DNA of 64,000 bases. Source: Rhynchopus sp. YZ270_cl-10 (Eukaryota > Euglenozoa > Diplonemea > Diplonemida > Diplonemidae). Shown piece by piece: positions 21,947 through 31,486 of the stretch. How positions within the stretch are numbered: position 1 is the first letter of the stretch; the number at the start of each line of letters is the position of its first letter. Both the position numbers and the translations under genes were made by a program. The DNA is taken from positions 620,001 to 684,000 of the forward strand of contig OZ037871.1 in the NCBI GenBank assembly GCA_964035575.1, written 5' to 3'. A model generated the notes under the pieces. That model did no database searches, was not told the DNA's origin, and worked only from the letters and a program-made list of their open reading frames with translations.

Positions 21947-23182
21947 TGAAACTTCGTTTCATCACACTTCGTTTTCAGAGAGCTGTCATGCCCCTTCATT
22001 TTGTTTCGGTTTAAAAAATGGTGGAGATAATGTATCGAAAGGAGAAACGGAATTTTTTAGGTAGTAAAGAAAAAAAAGCGAAGAAGGAAAAAGTGGTTAC
22101 TGTTTCCTCAGAATTTTCCGAAGGGAAAGATGAACCAATTAAAAAAATATGTATCTATTTCAAAAAAAAAAAAGTGGACGACTAGACTGATGTCATTCCT
22201 CCTTTACGGTTCCTTGTTTTCCTACCTGCCTTCCTAATTCCTGGCATTGTCACTCTCTGACTCCTCGCCCCTCGCCCCTCGCCCTCCTCACACTCTGGAC
22301 CCTGTTTTATGTGAAAACCTGTATCAGAGTCATGTTTTATTCATGATGTATCGTTTTCATTCGTTCAGTTTCTTTTTTTTCCCCTCTCGTTTCTCTGCAA
22401 AATGTTCGGTTTTTGACAAACTCGTCTCAGACCTTCCGTTGTCTTTGCGTTTTCTGTATCTTTGTGAACGCCCGGAAGCAGCTTCCCCCCTCCCTTTTGG
22501 ACCTTGATAGATGCGCCTTAAGGGCCTGCCATCTTCTCAAGTATTCCTCCCCCTTTCCCCCCCCCCGTAGTCATCATTTTTTACATCAGTTCAAGGTGGC
22601 CCACTCCACCAAATTTTTTTCAAAAAAAAAAAAAAAAAGAAAATGCATGAAAAAAGAGAGCAATGCCTGTTAGGGTTGCTGCCATGCATTTTTTCTTATA
22701 CCAAAGAGAAAAAGAATCTTAGTTGATGTCAGTGAAAAAAAAAGTAAAAAAGAGCAAACGCTGTTATACGAGATAATTGGAAGGGTGAAAATTGTACAAC
22801 TGCACTGTTTCCAATAGTTTCCTTGAGCAAAGAAAATAAGCAAAAAAAAAGAGTTTAACGAGGAAACACGAGTAACGACGAGAGAACGAGCGACAGCAAA
22901 GCAAATAAAAACAAAAACCCTCCTCAAGCGACCACCATAGGGCCTTCTCTTTGGGGAGTGAATATATTCATCTGTTTCAAAAAAAAAAAAAAAATGCCCC
23001 CATCCTACCCCACCCGCACCCCCCTCTTCCTTTTCTTCAAATCCATGAGAGTTCTCCTATCATCTATTACCCCCACCACCACACCACCACACCACCACAC
23101 CAGAACAGAAAAAGAAGGGTGTGATAGCTAGGCTGCACACTATTCCCCCTATCCCCACCCTTTTGCCTTATACAAAGCAACC
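21947..23182. other. intergenic, no gene seen
   Basis: T- and A-run rich sequence. The last 150 bp before the next gene are C-rich with a CCACCA/CACCAC microsatellite (23069-23100), like the CA-rich leaders before KMP-11 and the LMBR1-like gene. Nothing else is supported. Confidence 0.6.
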
Positions 23183-26100
23183 ATGACAACACCGTGTCTC
23201 CCAATTCTTGGGTACGGGGGTGAGAAGGCTGTGGCGGTGTTTGTACCGGATGTGGGGTCGTCTGTAGAGGAGGTGGATGATGGGGGAGGGTCTGAAGAGA
23301 CGTTCTTCTCCTCTGCTGGGGTGATTCGTGCGCGTCTCCCACCCTCTGCTGCGTTTTTTCTGTGTGGTCCACCGGTTTTGGTGAGTCGGTATGTGGGATG
23401 CACTGAGATTGATATAGATGGGATGGAAGCTGAACGCACCGAACGTCGCGCCGCAATCAGCAGGCTTTTAGTACGCGATACACAGCAGTGGGGTGAATGG
23501 GATATCAACAAGGAAGGCATGATTCTCGCAGAATACCTCCGGCAACGTTATACCCCAGACCACGACATCTTCGTCCAGGTCCTTCTCAAATCGCTTCCCC
23601 TCGAACACACCCTGCAACTCCTCCCAAAACGCTACGAATTTCTCTTTCCCCTCCCTTCCTCTATCCCCAACAACACTCCTATCACCCTTCTGCTTAAGGC
23701 GCTTCTTTTGAAACGGAAGTCTTTGTTGGATAGGAGCGGGTTTTATGTTGCGATAGAAATGCTACCGGAGGGGTTTATTGCACAGTTGATTTCTTCGTTG
23801 CGGATGAGGTCGGGGACTCCGACTGAGGGGAATGATGAAGGGTTTATCGTACTGAAAGACGCAAGCTTTGTACCGACAGAGGGAGAGAGGGAGGAGGTGT
23901 GTGTGAACGATGCATACCCTATCGCAACACCTCCGTTGTTGGTTGTGGGGTATGCTGCGGGGTGGTTATCCCAGACGTTGCTATGGGAAGTGCTAGAGGC
24001 GGTCCTCCAGGAGACCACCGTGCAGAGCCTCTGCCTCGAACAGCACGCAAGCTATTCACACCTCCTCTTCACCGCAGCAGCCCGCCTCTGCTCCGAAGCC
24101 CTCAAAGCCAGCACCCCCCGCATCACCGCCCTCGCCTCCCAAACCCCCGACCCCATCCTAGAAACGCTTCTCTCGCACCCACCCTCAGCGGACCTTGCCT
24201 GCACACTACTCTCTGCAAAGTACAGCACCACCCCTGAAGGTTACCCTATGCCCTGGAGGAAGCGTCTGCAAGAGGCGGTGGTGCATTCCCCAGAGGTGGT
24301 TGTGCCTTTGTTCAACCAGGCGGTGCGGGCGGGGTTGATGGGTGGGGAGGAGGGGGAGGGGGAGGAGGTAGGGGAGTTTGATTGTCTTGATTTGGTGCCG
24401 CGTGTGGGTGTGGCAGTGGCGGCGCGTCTGCGTGCGGGGGGGACAGTGTTGGGTGTGCCCCTAGAATGGGCGCAGCCCCTCCTTGAGTGTATTGAGAAGG
24501 AGGTGGCAGGAGGGTCCGCTGTGTACACACCTGCCGCCGCGTCGAGCGCAAAGGGGTTGTTGTATATCGCACAGCACGCTGCGGATGGGTTCTCCCCAGA
24601 GTGTTGGGATATCATGAAAAGATGCCTGACGCAGTTCCTCAATGTCTCGCAGGACAGTTCATTGCGTTGCCTGACGGCACCCCTGGGGAAGGGACAGAAC
24701 GATGCGCATCAAAGACAGCGGCATGTTTTGGCATGTCTGTTGGAGGCTGCGTGTCGCTATCTTGTGTCTGTGTGGGATGTGTCGGGGGGTGATGTTTTTA
24801 CGAAGGAGGTGTGTACGGTTGTGTCTGCGTGGGTGCGTGAGGTGCTCCTCCATGTGAAGGATGTTCATATGCAAGAGGGTGGTGTGCACCTTAGCCTGGT
24901 GGAAGCGGTGCTGCCGCTGCTGGCACGCCCTGCGCTCTGTGTTGCGCACTTTGTGAATGAAGTCTGCCCGCTTCAAATTGTCAAGTCGTGTGCGCTCTCC
25001 GCCGTCTGCGTGCCTGGTGCAGAGGGGCTTGCTCTCCAGCTTGCTCTCCTGCAGGTTCTTGCAGAGGCAGGCGCTCTTTTCACCCCTGGTACTCCCTGTG
25101 ACAACGCTGTGTACAACAATGCGGACGAAGCAGCAGTGTTTGCGCATCTGTTTTTGTTGCCCTCTGTTGAGAAACTATGTCGCGGGCCGCTGGCTGCGAA
25201 GGACACAAAAGAAGAAGAAGTTGAGGACACAGAAACAAAGAAGAAAAAGAAGAAGAAGAAGGCAAAAACCATCGACACGACAACAACGCTGGATGCAGAC
25301 CCGCTCCCAGGTTATGTCAACAATGAGTACCTTCTGAGCGACATGGCGGCGATGGTGGGAGACGTCACTGCACACCGAACGGTGCACGCATTCGCCCGGG
25401 TGTGCGTTGCACTCACCGCAAGCTTTCCTGGGTGCATGCAGTTGCTGTCGCGGGAGGTGCTGGACCGGCACATCGTGCACCCAGCGGACACACCCGCCTT
25501 CACCTCGCTTGATGCGCTGCTGTCAAGCTATCTGTTCCGGTTTGCAGCATTGTCTTCATACGGCACTGAGGCAGTGGTGACGCATATCCATCAACAGGTC
25601 TCTGCTGCTGAAAAATGCGTTCAACAGCAGCAACATGACGCACAACCAAAATCTAAGAACAAAAAGAACACTGCCGCCGCCCCTGACACCGAGGTGCTGC
25701 AGGACACTGCTCTCTTGAAGGAGCTGCAGCTTCCACCTAGCGATGTCGTGCGGATGCTCCACTGCGATGTGGGCGAGCACCTCTCGGGGATTATGTGGGC
25801 GTTGTTCCTTCACAGATTTGCGACGCCTGCCTGTCTTGCAGAAGAGCCTCCTTCGAGCTTTGCGGACTTCAGCTTTACACAGGAGGACCTCAACGCACTG
25901 CCGCCCAATGCGATGCAGAGACCAGGGTTTGCGGCAATGGGGTTGTTCCATTCCTCTGAGACGGCTGCGGCTGCGTGTGAAACTCTTATCGCAGTGTCCC
26001 CAACTCGGACGTTGCATCTGATCGCTGCGTACGTCAAACGGCACACCACCTTCCGCATACCACCGACAGTGTTGGCGAAGTGTTCTGCCTACTTCCTGCT

Positions 26101-28537
26101 CCCTGCAGAGGAGGTGCCGCAGATGCATGCGATCCACGCGGTTGACATTCTTCATTCACACATTCGCTCTGTACAGGGAACCGACGTTGACGCCCCTACA
26201 TCAACACTCTTCACCAAGGTAACACAAAGCTTTGACAAGGTTCTGTCCAGCCTCGGGAAGTACGGGACCTGCAAGCTTCCTACCTGGCACACCGCCGCCT
26301 CAGTGCGTGGCTCTATTCTCTCCTCCGTTGCGGCTGTCCTCCTGCACCCCACGCAGACAGGGCTTAAGGTCCCTTCTGACCCAAAATTCTACAAAAAACT
26401 TCTCTCCTTTGCAACCCACACCGCAGACCCGGACACAGCGAACGTTCTCTCGATTCTCCAGGTCCTTGTCACTGCCTCTGATGGAAAGGAAGTGGCGAAG
26501 GTCGCAGATATGCTGATCTCTCACCTCATCACTACCCTCCAGGCGCTTCACGCAGACTCTTCTCAAGGGAAGACGTGTCTTGACACGATTCTCTCCTTAA
26601 GCGCAAAGGGCACATCGTTTAGAGGCATCATCATGACGCACAGAGAAGTGCTTAGTCCGATCCTCACAGAGGTGGGGTCAGTTGAGCATAAGGAGACGAT
26701 AGAGTCGCTTCTCAAGGATTTTACAGTGCAAGCAGAGAAGGAGGAGCTTCAAAGAGTGCAAAGGGAGGCAGAGGAGGAGGAAAGGATGCGGGTGGAAATG
26801 GAGCAGCAAGAGGCGGACCGGATACGGCGGGAAGAGGAGCGTCGCATCGAGTTGGAAGAGAGAAAGAAAAAAGACGAGAAGCAAAGGAAGCTGGAGGAGG
26901 AGGTACGGATGAAGATGGAGGCGGAGAAGAAGAGGAGGGAGGAGGTTGAGAGGAAGCGGAGGGAGAAGGAGCAGGAGGCGATTCGTGCAGCGCAACGTGA
27001 GGAAAACGAGCGGCGCCGGGAGGAAGAAGAATCGCGGAAGGTACGTGAAAAGGAGAAGCAAGAACGCGACAAGATTATTGCACAGACTCAGGAAACATTA
27101 ACACAGCTTACCTCGGTTGGCGTTAATCTTACCAAAGCGAAGCTTGCCATGCGTGAATGCCAAGGACACGACATTGACATTCTCATTGAGTGGATTGTTC
27201 AAACCTCCGACGACGCAACCACAGCAGAACAACAGCTCCAAATGGCCTCTTCCACGGCTAGGGTAGAATCTATCCAAGTCTCTGGCTCTGGCGCTGTCAA
27301 AACCGTCATGAAAGCAGCGCAAACCGCCCAATCCTCTACAGCAGGCACAACAATCGCGCCCCCCATCTCCTCCTTCGAAATGCTCGAAACGGATGGCGAC
27401 GACTATCAAGACTTCTGGGCCATTGATGTGGACCTCTCCAAGAACCTGCAACCTGTGGAGTTGGAGGAGGAGGATGAGGTGGAGGCTTGCGACGCTGCAG
27501 AAAACGCGCAGTTCTTTGCGTCGAATGACAATGAAGAAGAAGAGGAGCAACGGCACATCGCGATCAACCCTCATATGCAGGAAGACTACAAGAAGAAGTT
27601 CTTGGAACGCATGGAACAGCATGAGAAGGCGCACCCGAAACACAACATTCGTAGACAGATGCCGCCTTGGCATGCACGTCTTGCGCATGCACTCGATGTC
27701 CTCGATTTTGAAGGCAACCAACGGTGCCACTTCTCCGACGTCAAGATGTTCATACAAAAGGACCTAGGAATCCGCGGCTTCCACCACCTCGGCTTTAAAA
27801 ACGCACGCGAATACCTCGACAACGTGCAAGAGAAGGGCGTTCTCAAAATCACCTCGGAGGGAGGGAAGGAGCTGGTGTACCTCACCCGCTTTGGAAAGCG
27901 CTACCACGAGAAGTACTGGCACGCCTCCTCCTCTGTGAAGGTGCGCAAGCCTATTGAGGAGGCCGCGCGCGCAGAGCGAAGGGAGCTGCGCAAAAGCCAC
28001 TCCGCAGCAGCACGGCGTCGTGCCCTTGAGGCTCTACTGCAGATCAACGCAGGCGACGACGGGGAGGAGGTGGACCCTGATGAGCTGGAGATCCCCGACT
28101 GGGTTTTGGACGCAGAAATTGAGGATGAAACAGTTAAGAAGAAGGAGATGACCCCAGAGGAGATTGAACGTGCGAAGGAACGTGGTGAGGCAGCACGGAT
28201 TCAGCGTCTGAAGCGCATTATTCGTGAGATGGAAAGCAAAGGCAAACCGGTGGTCAAGCGGCAGAAGCCTAAGCAGACACAACAGAATGTACAGCCTACG
28301 ATAAGTGCTGCGGAGGTGGCGAAACAGAACCGTGTAGCAGCAGAGCAACGTGTACAGCTCAGACGCACCGCAGAGAAGGAAGCGCGCCAACGTGAAGCCG
28401 ACGCAGAAAAAGCAAAAAAGCGTGCCAACCAAAAACGTGCCAAAGAGGCGGAAGTCTTCTTCACACCACACCGCCAGCTCCTTGCCTTCTGCATCTGTGT
28501 TGTGCTCTTCTTTGCAGTTCTCACTATTACAGGGTAA
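23183..28537 (+). CDS. 1784-aa tail-anchored helical-repeat/UBA/winged-helix protein
   Basis: One uninterrupted frame. Residues about 90-1170 are helical and Leu/Ala-rich, resembling an armadillo/HEAT-type solenoid, with a Lys run near 685-693. Residues about 1180-1300 form a long Glu/Arg/Lys coiled coil. Residues about 1307-1345 (GVNLTKAKLAMRECQGHDID...) look like a UBA ubiquitin-binding domain. Residues about 1490-1580 (HFSDVKMFIQKDLGIRGF..., ending YLTRFGKRYHEKYW) look like a winged-helix, perhaps LOTUS/OST-HTH-like. A basic helical region follows, and the last 22 residues (LLAFCICVVLFFAVLTITG) form a hydrophobic segment typical of a C-terminal tail anchor, so most of the protein should face the cytosol. 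No exact family comes to mind; membrane-linked ubiquitin or RNA-related quality control is a guess. The start is the first ATG, preceded by CTTATACAAAG and 5 nt. Synonymous codons alternate in blocks along the gene. Confidence 0.85.
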   Translation: MTTPCLPILGYGGEKAVAVFVPDVGSSVEEVDDGGGSEETFFSSAGVIRARLPPSAAFFLCGPPVLVSRYVGCTEIDIDGMEAERTERRAAISRLLVRDTQQWGEWDINKEGMILAEYLRQRYTPDHDIFVQVLLKSLPLEHTLQLLPKRYEFLFPLPSSIPNNTPITLLLKALLLKRKSLLDRSGFYVAIEMLPEGFIAQLISSLRMRSGTPTEGNDEGFIVLKDASFVPTEGEREEVCVNDAYPIATPPLLVVGYAAGWLSQTLLWEVLEAVLQETTVQSLCLEQHASYSHLLFTAAARLCSEALKASTPRITALASQTPDPILETLLSHPPSADLACTLLSAKYSTTPEGYPMPWRKRLQEAVVHSPEVVVPLFNQAVRAGLMGGEEGEGEEVGEFDCLDLVPRVGVAVAARLRAGGTVLGVPLEWAQPLLECIEKEVAGGSAVYTPAAASSAKGLLYIAQHAADGFSPECWDIMKRCLTQFLNVSQDSSLRCLTAPLGKGQNDAHQRQRHVLACLLEAACRYLVSVWDVSGGDVFTKEVCTVVSAWVREVLLHVKDVHMQEGGVHLSLVEAVLPLLARPALCVAHFVNEVCPLQIVKSCALSAVCVPGAEGLALQLALLQVLAEAGALFTPGTPCDNAVYNNADEAAVFAHLFLLPSVEKLCRGPLAAKDTKEEEVEDTETKKKKKKKKAKTIDTTTTLDADPLPGYVNNEYLLSDMAAMVGDVTAHRTVHAFARVCVALTASFPGCMQLLSREVLDRHIVHPADTPAFTSLDALLSSYLFRFAALSSYGTEAVVTHIHQQVSAAEKCVQQQQHDAQPKSKNKKNTAAAPDTEVLQDTALLKELQLPPSDVVRMLHCDVGEHLSGIMWALFLHRFATPACLAEEPPSSFADFSFTQEDLNALPPNAMQRPGFAAMGLFHSSETAAAACETLIAVSPTRTLHLIAAYVKRHTTFRIPPTVLAKCSAYFLLPAEEVPQMHAIHAVDILHSHIRSVQGTDVDAPTSTLFTKVTQSFDKVLSSLGKYGTCKLPTWHTAASVRGSILSSVAAVLLHPTQTGLKVPSDPKFYKKLLSFATHTADPDTANVLSILQVLVTASDGKEVAKVADMLISHLITTLQALHADSSQGKTCLDTILSLSAKGTSFRGIIMTHREVLSPILTEVGSVEHKETIESLLKDFTVQAEKEELQRVQREAEEEERMRVEMEQQEADRIRREEERRIELEERKKKDEKQRKLEEEVRMKMEAEKKRREEVERKRREKEQEAIRAAQREENERRREEEESRKVREKEKQERDKIIAQTQETLTQLTSVGVNLTKAKLAMRECQGHDIDILIEWIVQTSDDATTAEQQLQMASSTARVESIQVSGSGAVKTVMKAAQTAQSSTAGTTIAPPISSFEMLETDGDDYQDFWAIDVDLSKNLQPVELEEEDEVEACDAAENAQFFASNDNEEEEEQRHIAINPHMQEDYKKKFLERMEQHEKAHPKHNIRRQMPPWHARLAHALDVLDFEGNQRCHFSDVKMFIQKDLGIRGFHHLGFKNAREYLDNVQEKGVLKITSEGGKELVYLTRFGKRYHEKYWHASSSVKVRKPIEEAARAERRELRKSHSAAARRRALEALLQINAGDDGEEVDPDELEIPDWVLDAEIEDETVKKKEMTPEEIERAKERGEAARIQRLKRIIREMESKGKPVVKRQKPKQTQQNVQPTISAAEVAKQNRVAAEQRVQLRRTAEKEARQREADAEKAKKRANQKRAKEAEVFFTPHRQLLAFCICVVLFFAVLTITG

Positions 28538-29352
28538 ATAAACAGTAGTACGTTCTATCCTACATAATACTGAATACAGAGCAATTCTTCACTTCCCAAC
28601 GAAATGTTCTGTGTGGAGAGGGGGGAGGATGGGATGGAAGGGGAGGGGGATGGGGGGGTTTTAGTTCTCAAAAAGTTTTAAATTTGCGCAAGAAAAAAAT
28701 AGTCTTCCTGTAGGAGGAGTCTGTGTGATAATTGAATATTATGAAAAAGTAATGTTCAAATGGGATAACCGAAAAAGGAAATTTTTAAATGTGTTAGCCA
28801 CTTTTTGTGGCCTCTCCCCGTTATGTGTTTTTACTGATTGTTTAGCTTATATTTTGGCTATTTTTTTTTTCCTCTCACTGGCCCACAATTCTGTCGTTCT
28901 GTGCAATTTGTGGGTGCAACAAAAAAAAACACAGCAAAACACTATGGAATCTCGGAGTTGTGCATATTTCAATTTTCTTTTCTGAAGATGTGTATGTACT
29001 GGAGTGGCATGTTTATCTCTCAAGTTTGTCGGCGGGGATTGGCTTCATCTTGCAACCTTTTTCCCCTTTGCCTATGCTATCAATTTATTGCTAGCATAGC
29101 TCTCGGAATTCGAGAGCCTTGTTTGGTAGTGCCTTGCTTAGCAGAAAGAGGCATCTGCACCTTCAAGGGCGCTTTTGTGCTTTTTGTTTTATTACTCTTT
29201 ATTACCCTTCCTCAGAGCCTTGCCTGCACCTTTACAAGATTATTTTTTTTTCAAAGAACGTCAGCATCTTCCGTCTGGCAATATAAAAAAGAAAAGTGAT
29301 TTTGATTCTTCCGGCTGATTGTGGGGAAGGGGGGAGGAGGAGAGAGAAGTTC
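28538..29352. other. intergenic, no gene seen
   Basis: T-rich sequence after the large gene, including a G-run near 28620-28660. I see no supported coding sequence or RNA gene. Confidence 0.6.
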
Positions 29353-29710
29353 CATTCCCATGATGACCAACACAAAACACAAAACACCATCTTTCGAGTT
29401 TGACGCAGCAACAGCTGTGTTTGATACGAATGTTCCAATACTGCTGAGACCAAAACAAGGACACGATTTTGCTGCTTCAATGATGATAGAATTTTTCCAG
29501 GGCACTGGACGCTGAGCGGGGACTTTGTCTTCGTGATGGTGATCCAAACTAATTCTACAACAGCGTTGACATTCACTGAGAAGCTCTCTTGCTTGACCAA
29601 CGAACACACACACCTGCACTGCATGATGACACAAACCACGACTAACATTCACCATCTTTCATCTGAGGGCACAGCCCTTTGAAGTACAACGTCCTTTCGA
29701 ACCTGACTCA
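29353..29710. repeat. 5'-flank repeat, copy before KMP-11
   Basis: About 358 bp that recur at 33953-34310 (offset 4600) and partly at 33838-33952 and 34336-34572. Shared words: CCATTCCCATGATGACCAAC, GAATGTTCCAATACTGCTGA, GTACAACGTCCTTTCGA. A one-base length difference near 29452 between copies, inside the only long open frame, argues against coding. It ends about 65 bp before the KMP-11 start. Confidence 0.85.
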
Positions 29711-29776
29711 CGTCCACACGACCCTCCTCCCCACCCATCTGCACACCACCACAGCCCTACCCACTACACCTCAACA

Positions 29777-30055
29777 ATGTGCACCACCTACCAGGAGTTC
29801 TCTGACAAGCTTGACCGTCTCGATGCTGAGTTCGGCAAGAAGATGGAGGAGCAGAACAAGAAGTTCTTTGCGGACAAGCCCGACGAGAGCACGCTCTCCC
29901 CCGAGATGAAGGAGCACTACGACAAGTTCGAGAAGATGATCAAGGAGCACACCGACAAGTTCAACAAGAAGATGCGTGACCACTCTGCGCACTTCAAGCA
30001 GAAGTTCCAGGAGCTGCTTGAGCAGCAGAAGAACGCACAGTTCCCTGGGAAGTAA
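29777..30055 (+). CDS. KMP11: kinetoplastid membrane protein 11 (KMP-11)
   Basis: A 92-residue protein, the usual length for KMP-11. It has the family's near-invariant segments NKKFFADKPDESTLSPEMKE, KMIKEHTDKFNKKM and HFKQKFQELLEQQK, a start of the MxTTYxEFxxKLDRLDxEF type, and a short tail ending PGK. It is entirely helical and charged. In trypanosomes and Leishmania KMP-11 is abundant, associates with the flagellar pocket, flagellum attachment zone and subpellicular cytoskeleton, and is needed for cytokinesis and flagellar attachment (family knowledge). Start: first ATG, with a CACCACAG acceptor 22 nt upstream after a CA/CT-rich tract. The 5' flank contains a repeat shared with the LMBR1-like gene at 34737. 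This is the strongest taxonomic marker in the window. Confidence 0.98.
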   Translation: MCTTYQEFSDKLDRLDAEFGKKMEEQNKKFFADKPDESTLSPEMKEHYDKFEKMIKEHTDKFNKKMRDHSAHFKQKFQELLEQQKNAQFPGK

Positions 30056-30405
30056 ACACCTGAACACGTCTGACAGAACACAGGTTGGTAGACAAGAAGA
30101 TGCCGACACCACGGTGCAGCGTTGCAGGAGATACAACGCAGTTGGGAAAACCTTTTAACAACCTCTTTAGATTATTATTATTTTTTGTTCATAACCGCAC
30201 TATTTTTTTCCCCTTCTCTTTTTGAGACTCTTACCCTCAAATTGCGAAAAAAACCACTTGACACATTTTGAAAAATAAACGTAGTTAAGACAAAAACAAC
30301 ACGAAGCACCCCTTCCCCTCTTGCCCCCATTATGAAACATTCCCCTCCGCATCACCACCCCACCTTCTCTTTGGTAGTGCTCCTTCACACTGCTCATCTC
30401 ATATC
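30056..30405. other. intergenic between convergent genes
   Basis: T-rich 3' region of KMP-11 facing the 3' end of the minus-strand protease. Nothing else is seen. Confidence 0.6.
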
Positions 30406-31476
30406 TACCACCTTGAAATGGTTTTCCTGCAGTAAAAGCACATCACCGCACATTTTGTCTCTTGTGAAACTTGTCCAACGACGAGTTCAGTTTCCCTGTC
30501 GTTGATCAAATACCACCTACCCCCCCCCTAAGATTGCAAGAGTAGTAGTGGCCTAATTCCTGAGAGCCGGTGTGCACAATCACCGACACAAGCTGGTATT
30601 CGGCTTCGACTTGATACAGTATTCGCTCAGATCCAAAGACAAATCCACGTCGATATCCACAGTATTCTTCGTATGGGTGGTTCGCCCAGTGCGTGTGAAT
30701 CGCTGGAAGTAAAGCGCGAGTATAGGAGGAGGAGGAGTGAGGAGCTGTAAGTGATGGGTGTGGACGTCGTCACGGACTTGAGGGTTGAATAAAGATCGCA
30801 CGCTTTCAGCTACGCTTGAGAATAAAGGGAGGACAAGGTCAAAAGTGAAGGGGTTGCATTGCGGGGTTCCGCTGTTGTACTTTACCATTGACCCGGTGAA
30901 GAAGCCATGTGTCTCCGGCGAAAGCTCAGACATCAAACCCATCACGAATTCTTGGCAATCAGACTCCTTGTACATTAGTTCTTTCACGCTGTCCGTCTTC
31001 CGGAGGAGAGTCAACATTGCAGTCGGAGTCACACTGCCAGCTCCCTTGCGTCGCACTGCCTCCAACCTGGCAAACAGTGCCCTCAACTGCTTCTGCACAG
31101 GAGTCCCCCCCTCGTCGTTCTCTATGCCTTCTCTAAAGGAATCACATGAGAACAATGCCTGCATAATGGCATTGAAAAAGCAAGTGATACCCGCATTCAC
31201 CAGACCAGGCTGATGACACCCGACAGATGAGTCGCCCTCTCCACCCTCATCATCCTCATCATCTGTGTCATTGTCATCCTCTCCAGTCTCTTTGGTTTCG
31301 TCAGAAGCCTTGAGGCCGTCCTCCTCCTGTATCCTTTGCAGGAGAACCGCCTTTGTCCCATCACCCCTCAAGCCCCCAACACAGGTTTGGGCTGTCCCCT
31401 TTATCCCAAACCCTTTTGCTACACAACGAACGATGCGACGATAGCCCCTTTGTTTCTTGACGCAGATGACAGTGTC
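30406..31476 (-). CDS. ubiquitin-specific protease with two apparent frameshifts
   Basis: Cysteine protease of the USP (UCH) family, which removes ubiquitin from proteins. Reading down the minus strand: a SAP-like piece (GLRGDGTKAVLLQRI), an acidic linker, then the Cys box GLVNAGITCFFNAIMQALF with the nucleophile Cys, and the mid-domain to about 30600. There the frame closes, but the His box (YQLVSVIVHTGS, then GHYY) continues at once in another frame near 30600-30545. After a run of nine C on the plus strand (30520-30528), a third frame carries the usual C-terminal strand pattern RWYLINDRETELVV ... AVMCFYCRK to a stop at 30406. So all catalytic boxes survive but are split by two single-step shifts, one at a homopolymer. 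No ATG lies in the first frame up to a stop at 31477. Possible causes: sequencing error, young pseudogene, or recoding. The domain assignment is firm. Confidence 0.75.
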
Positions 31477-31486
31477 TTAAGGCCAT

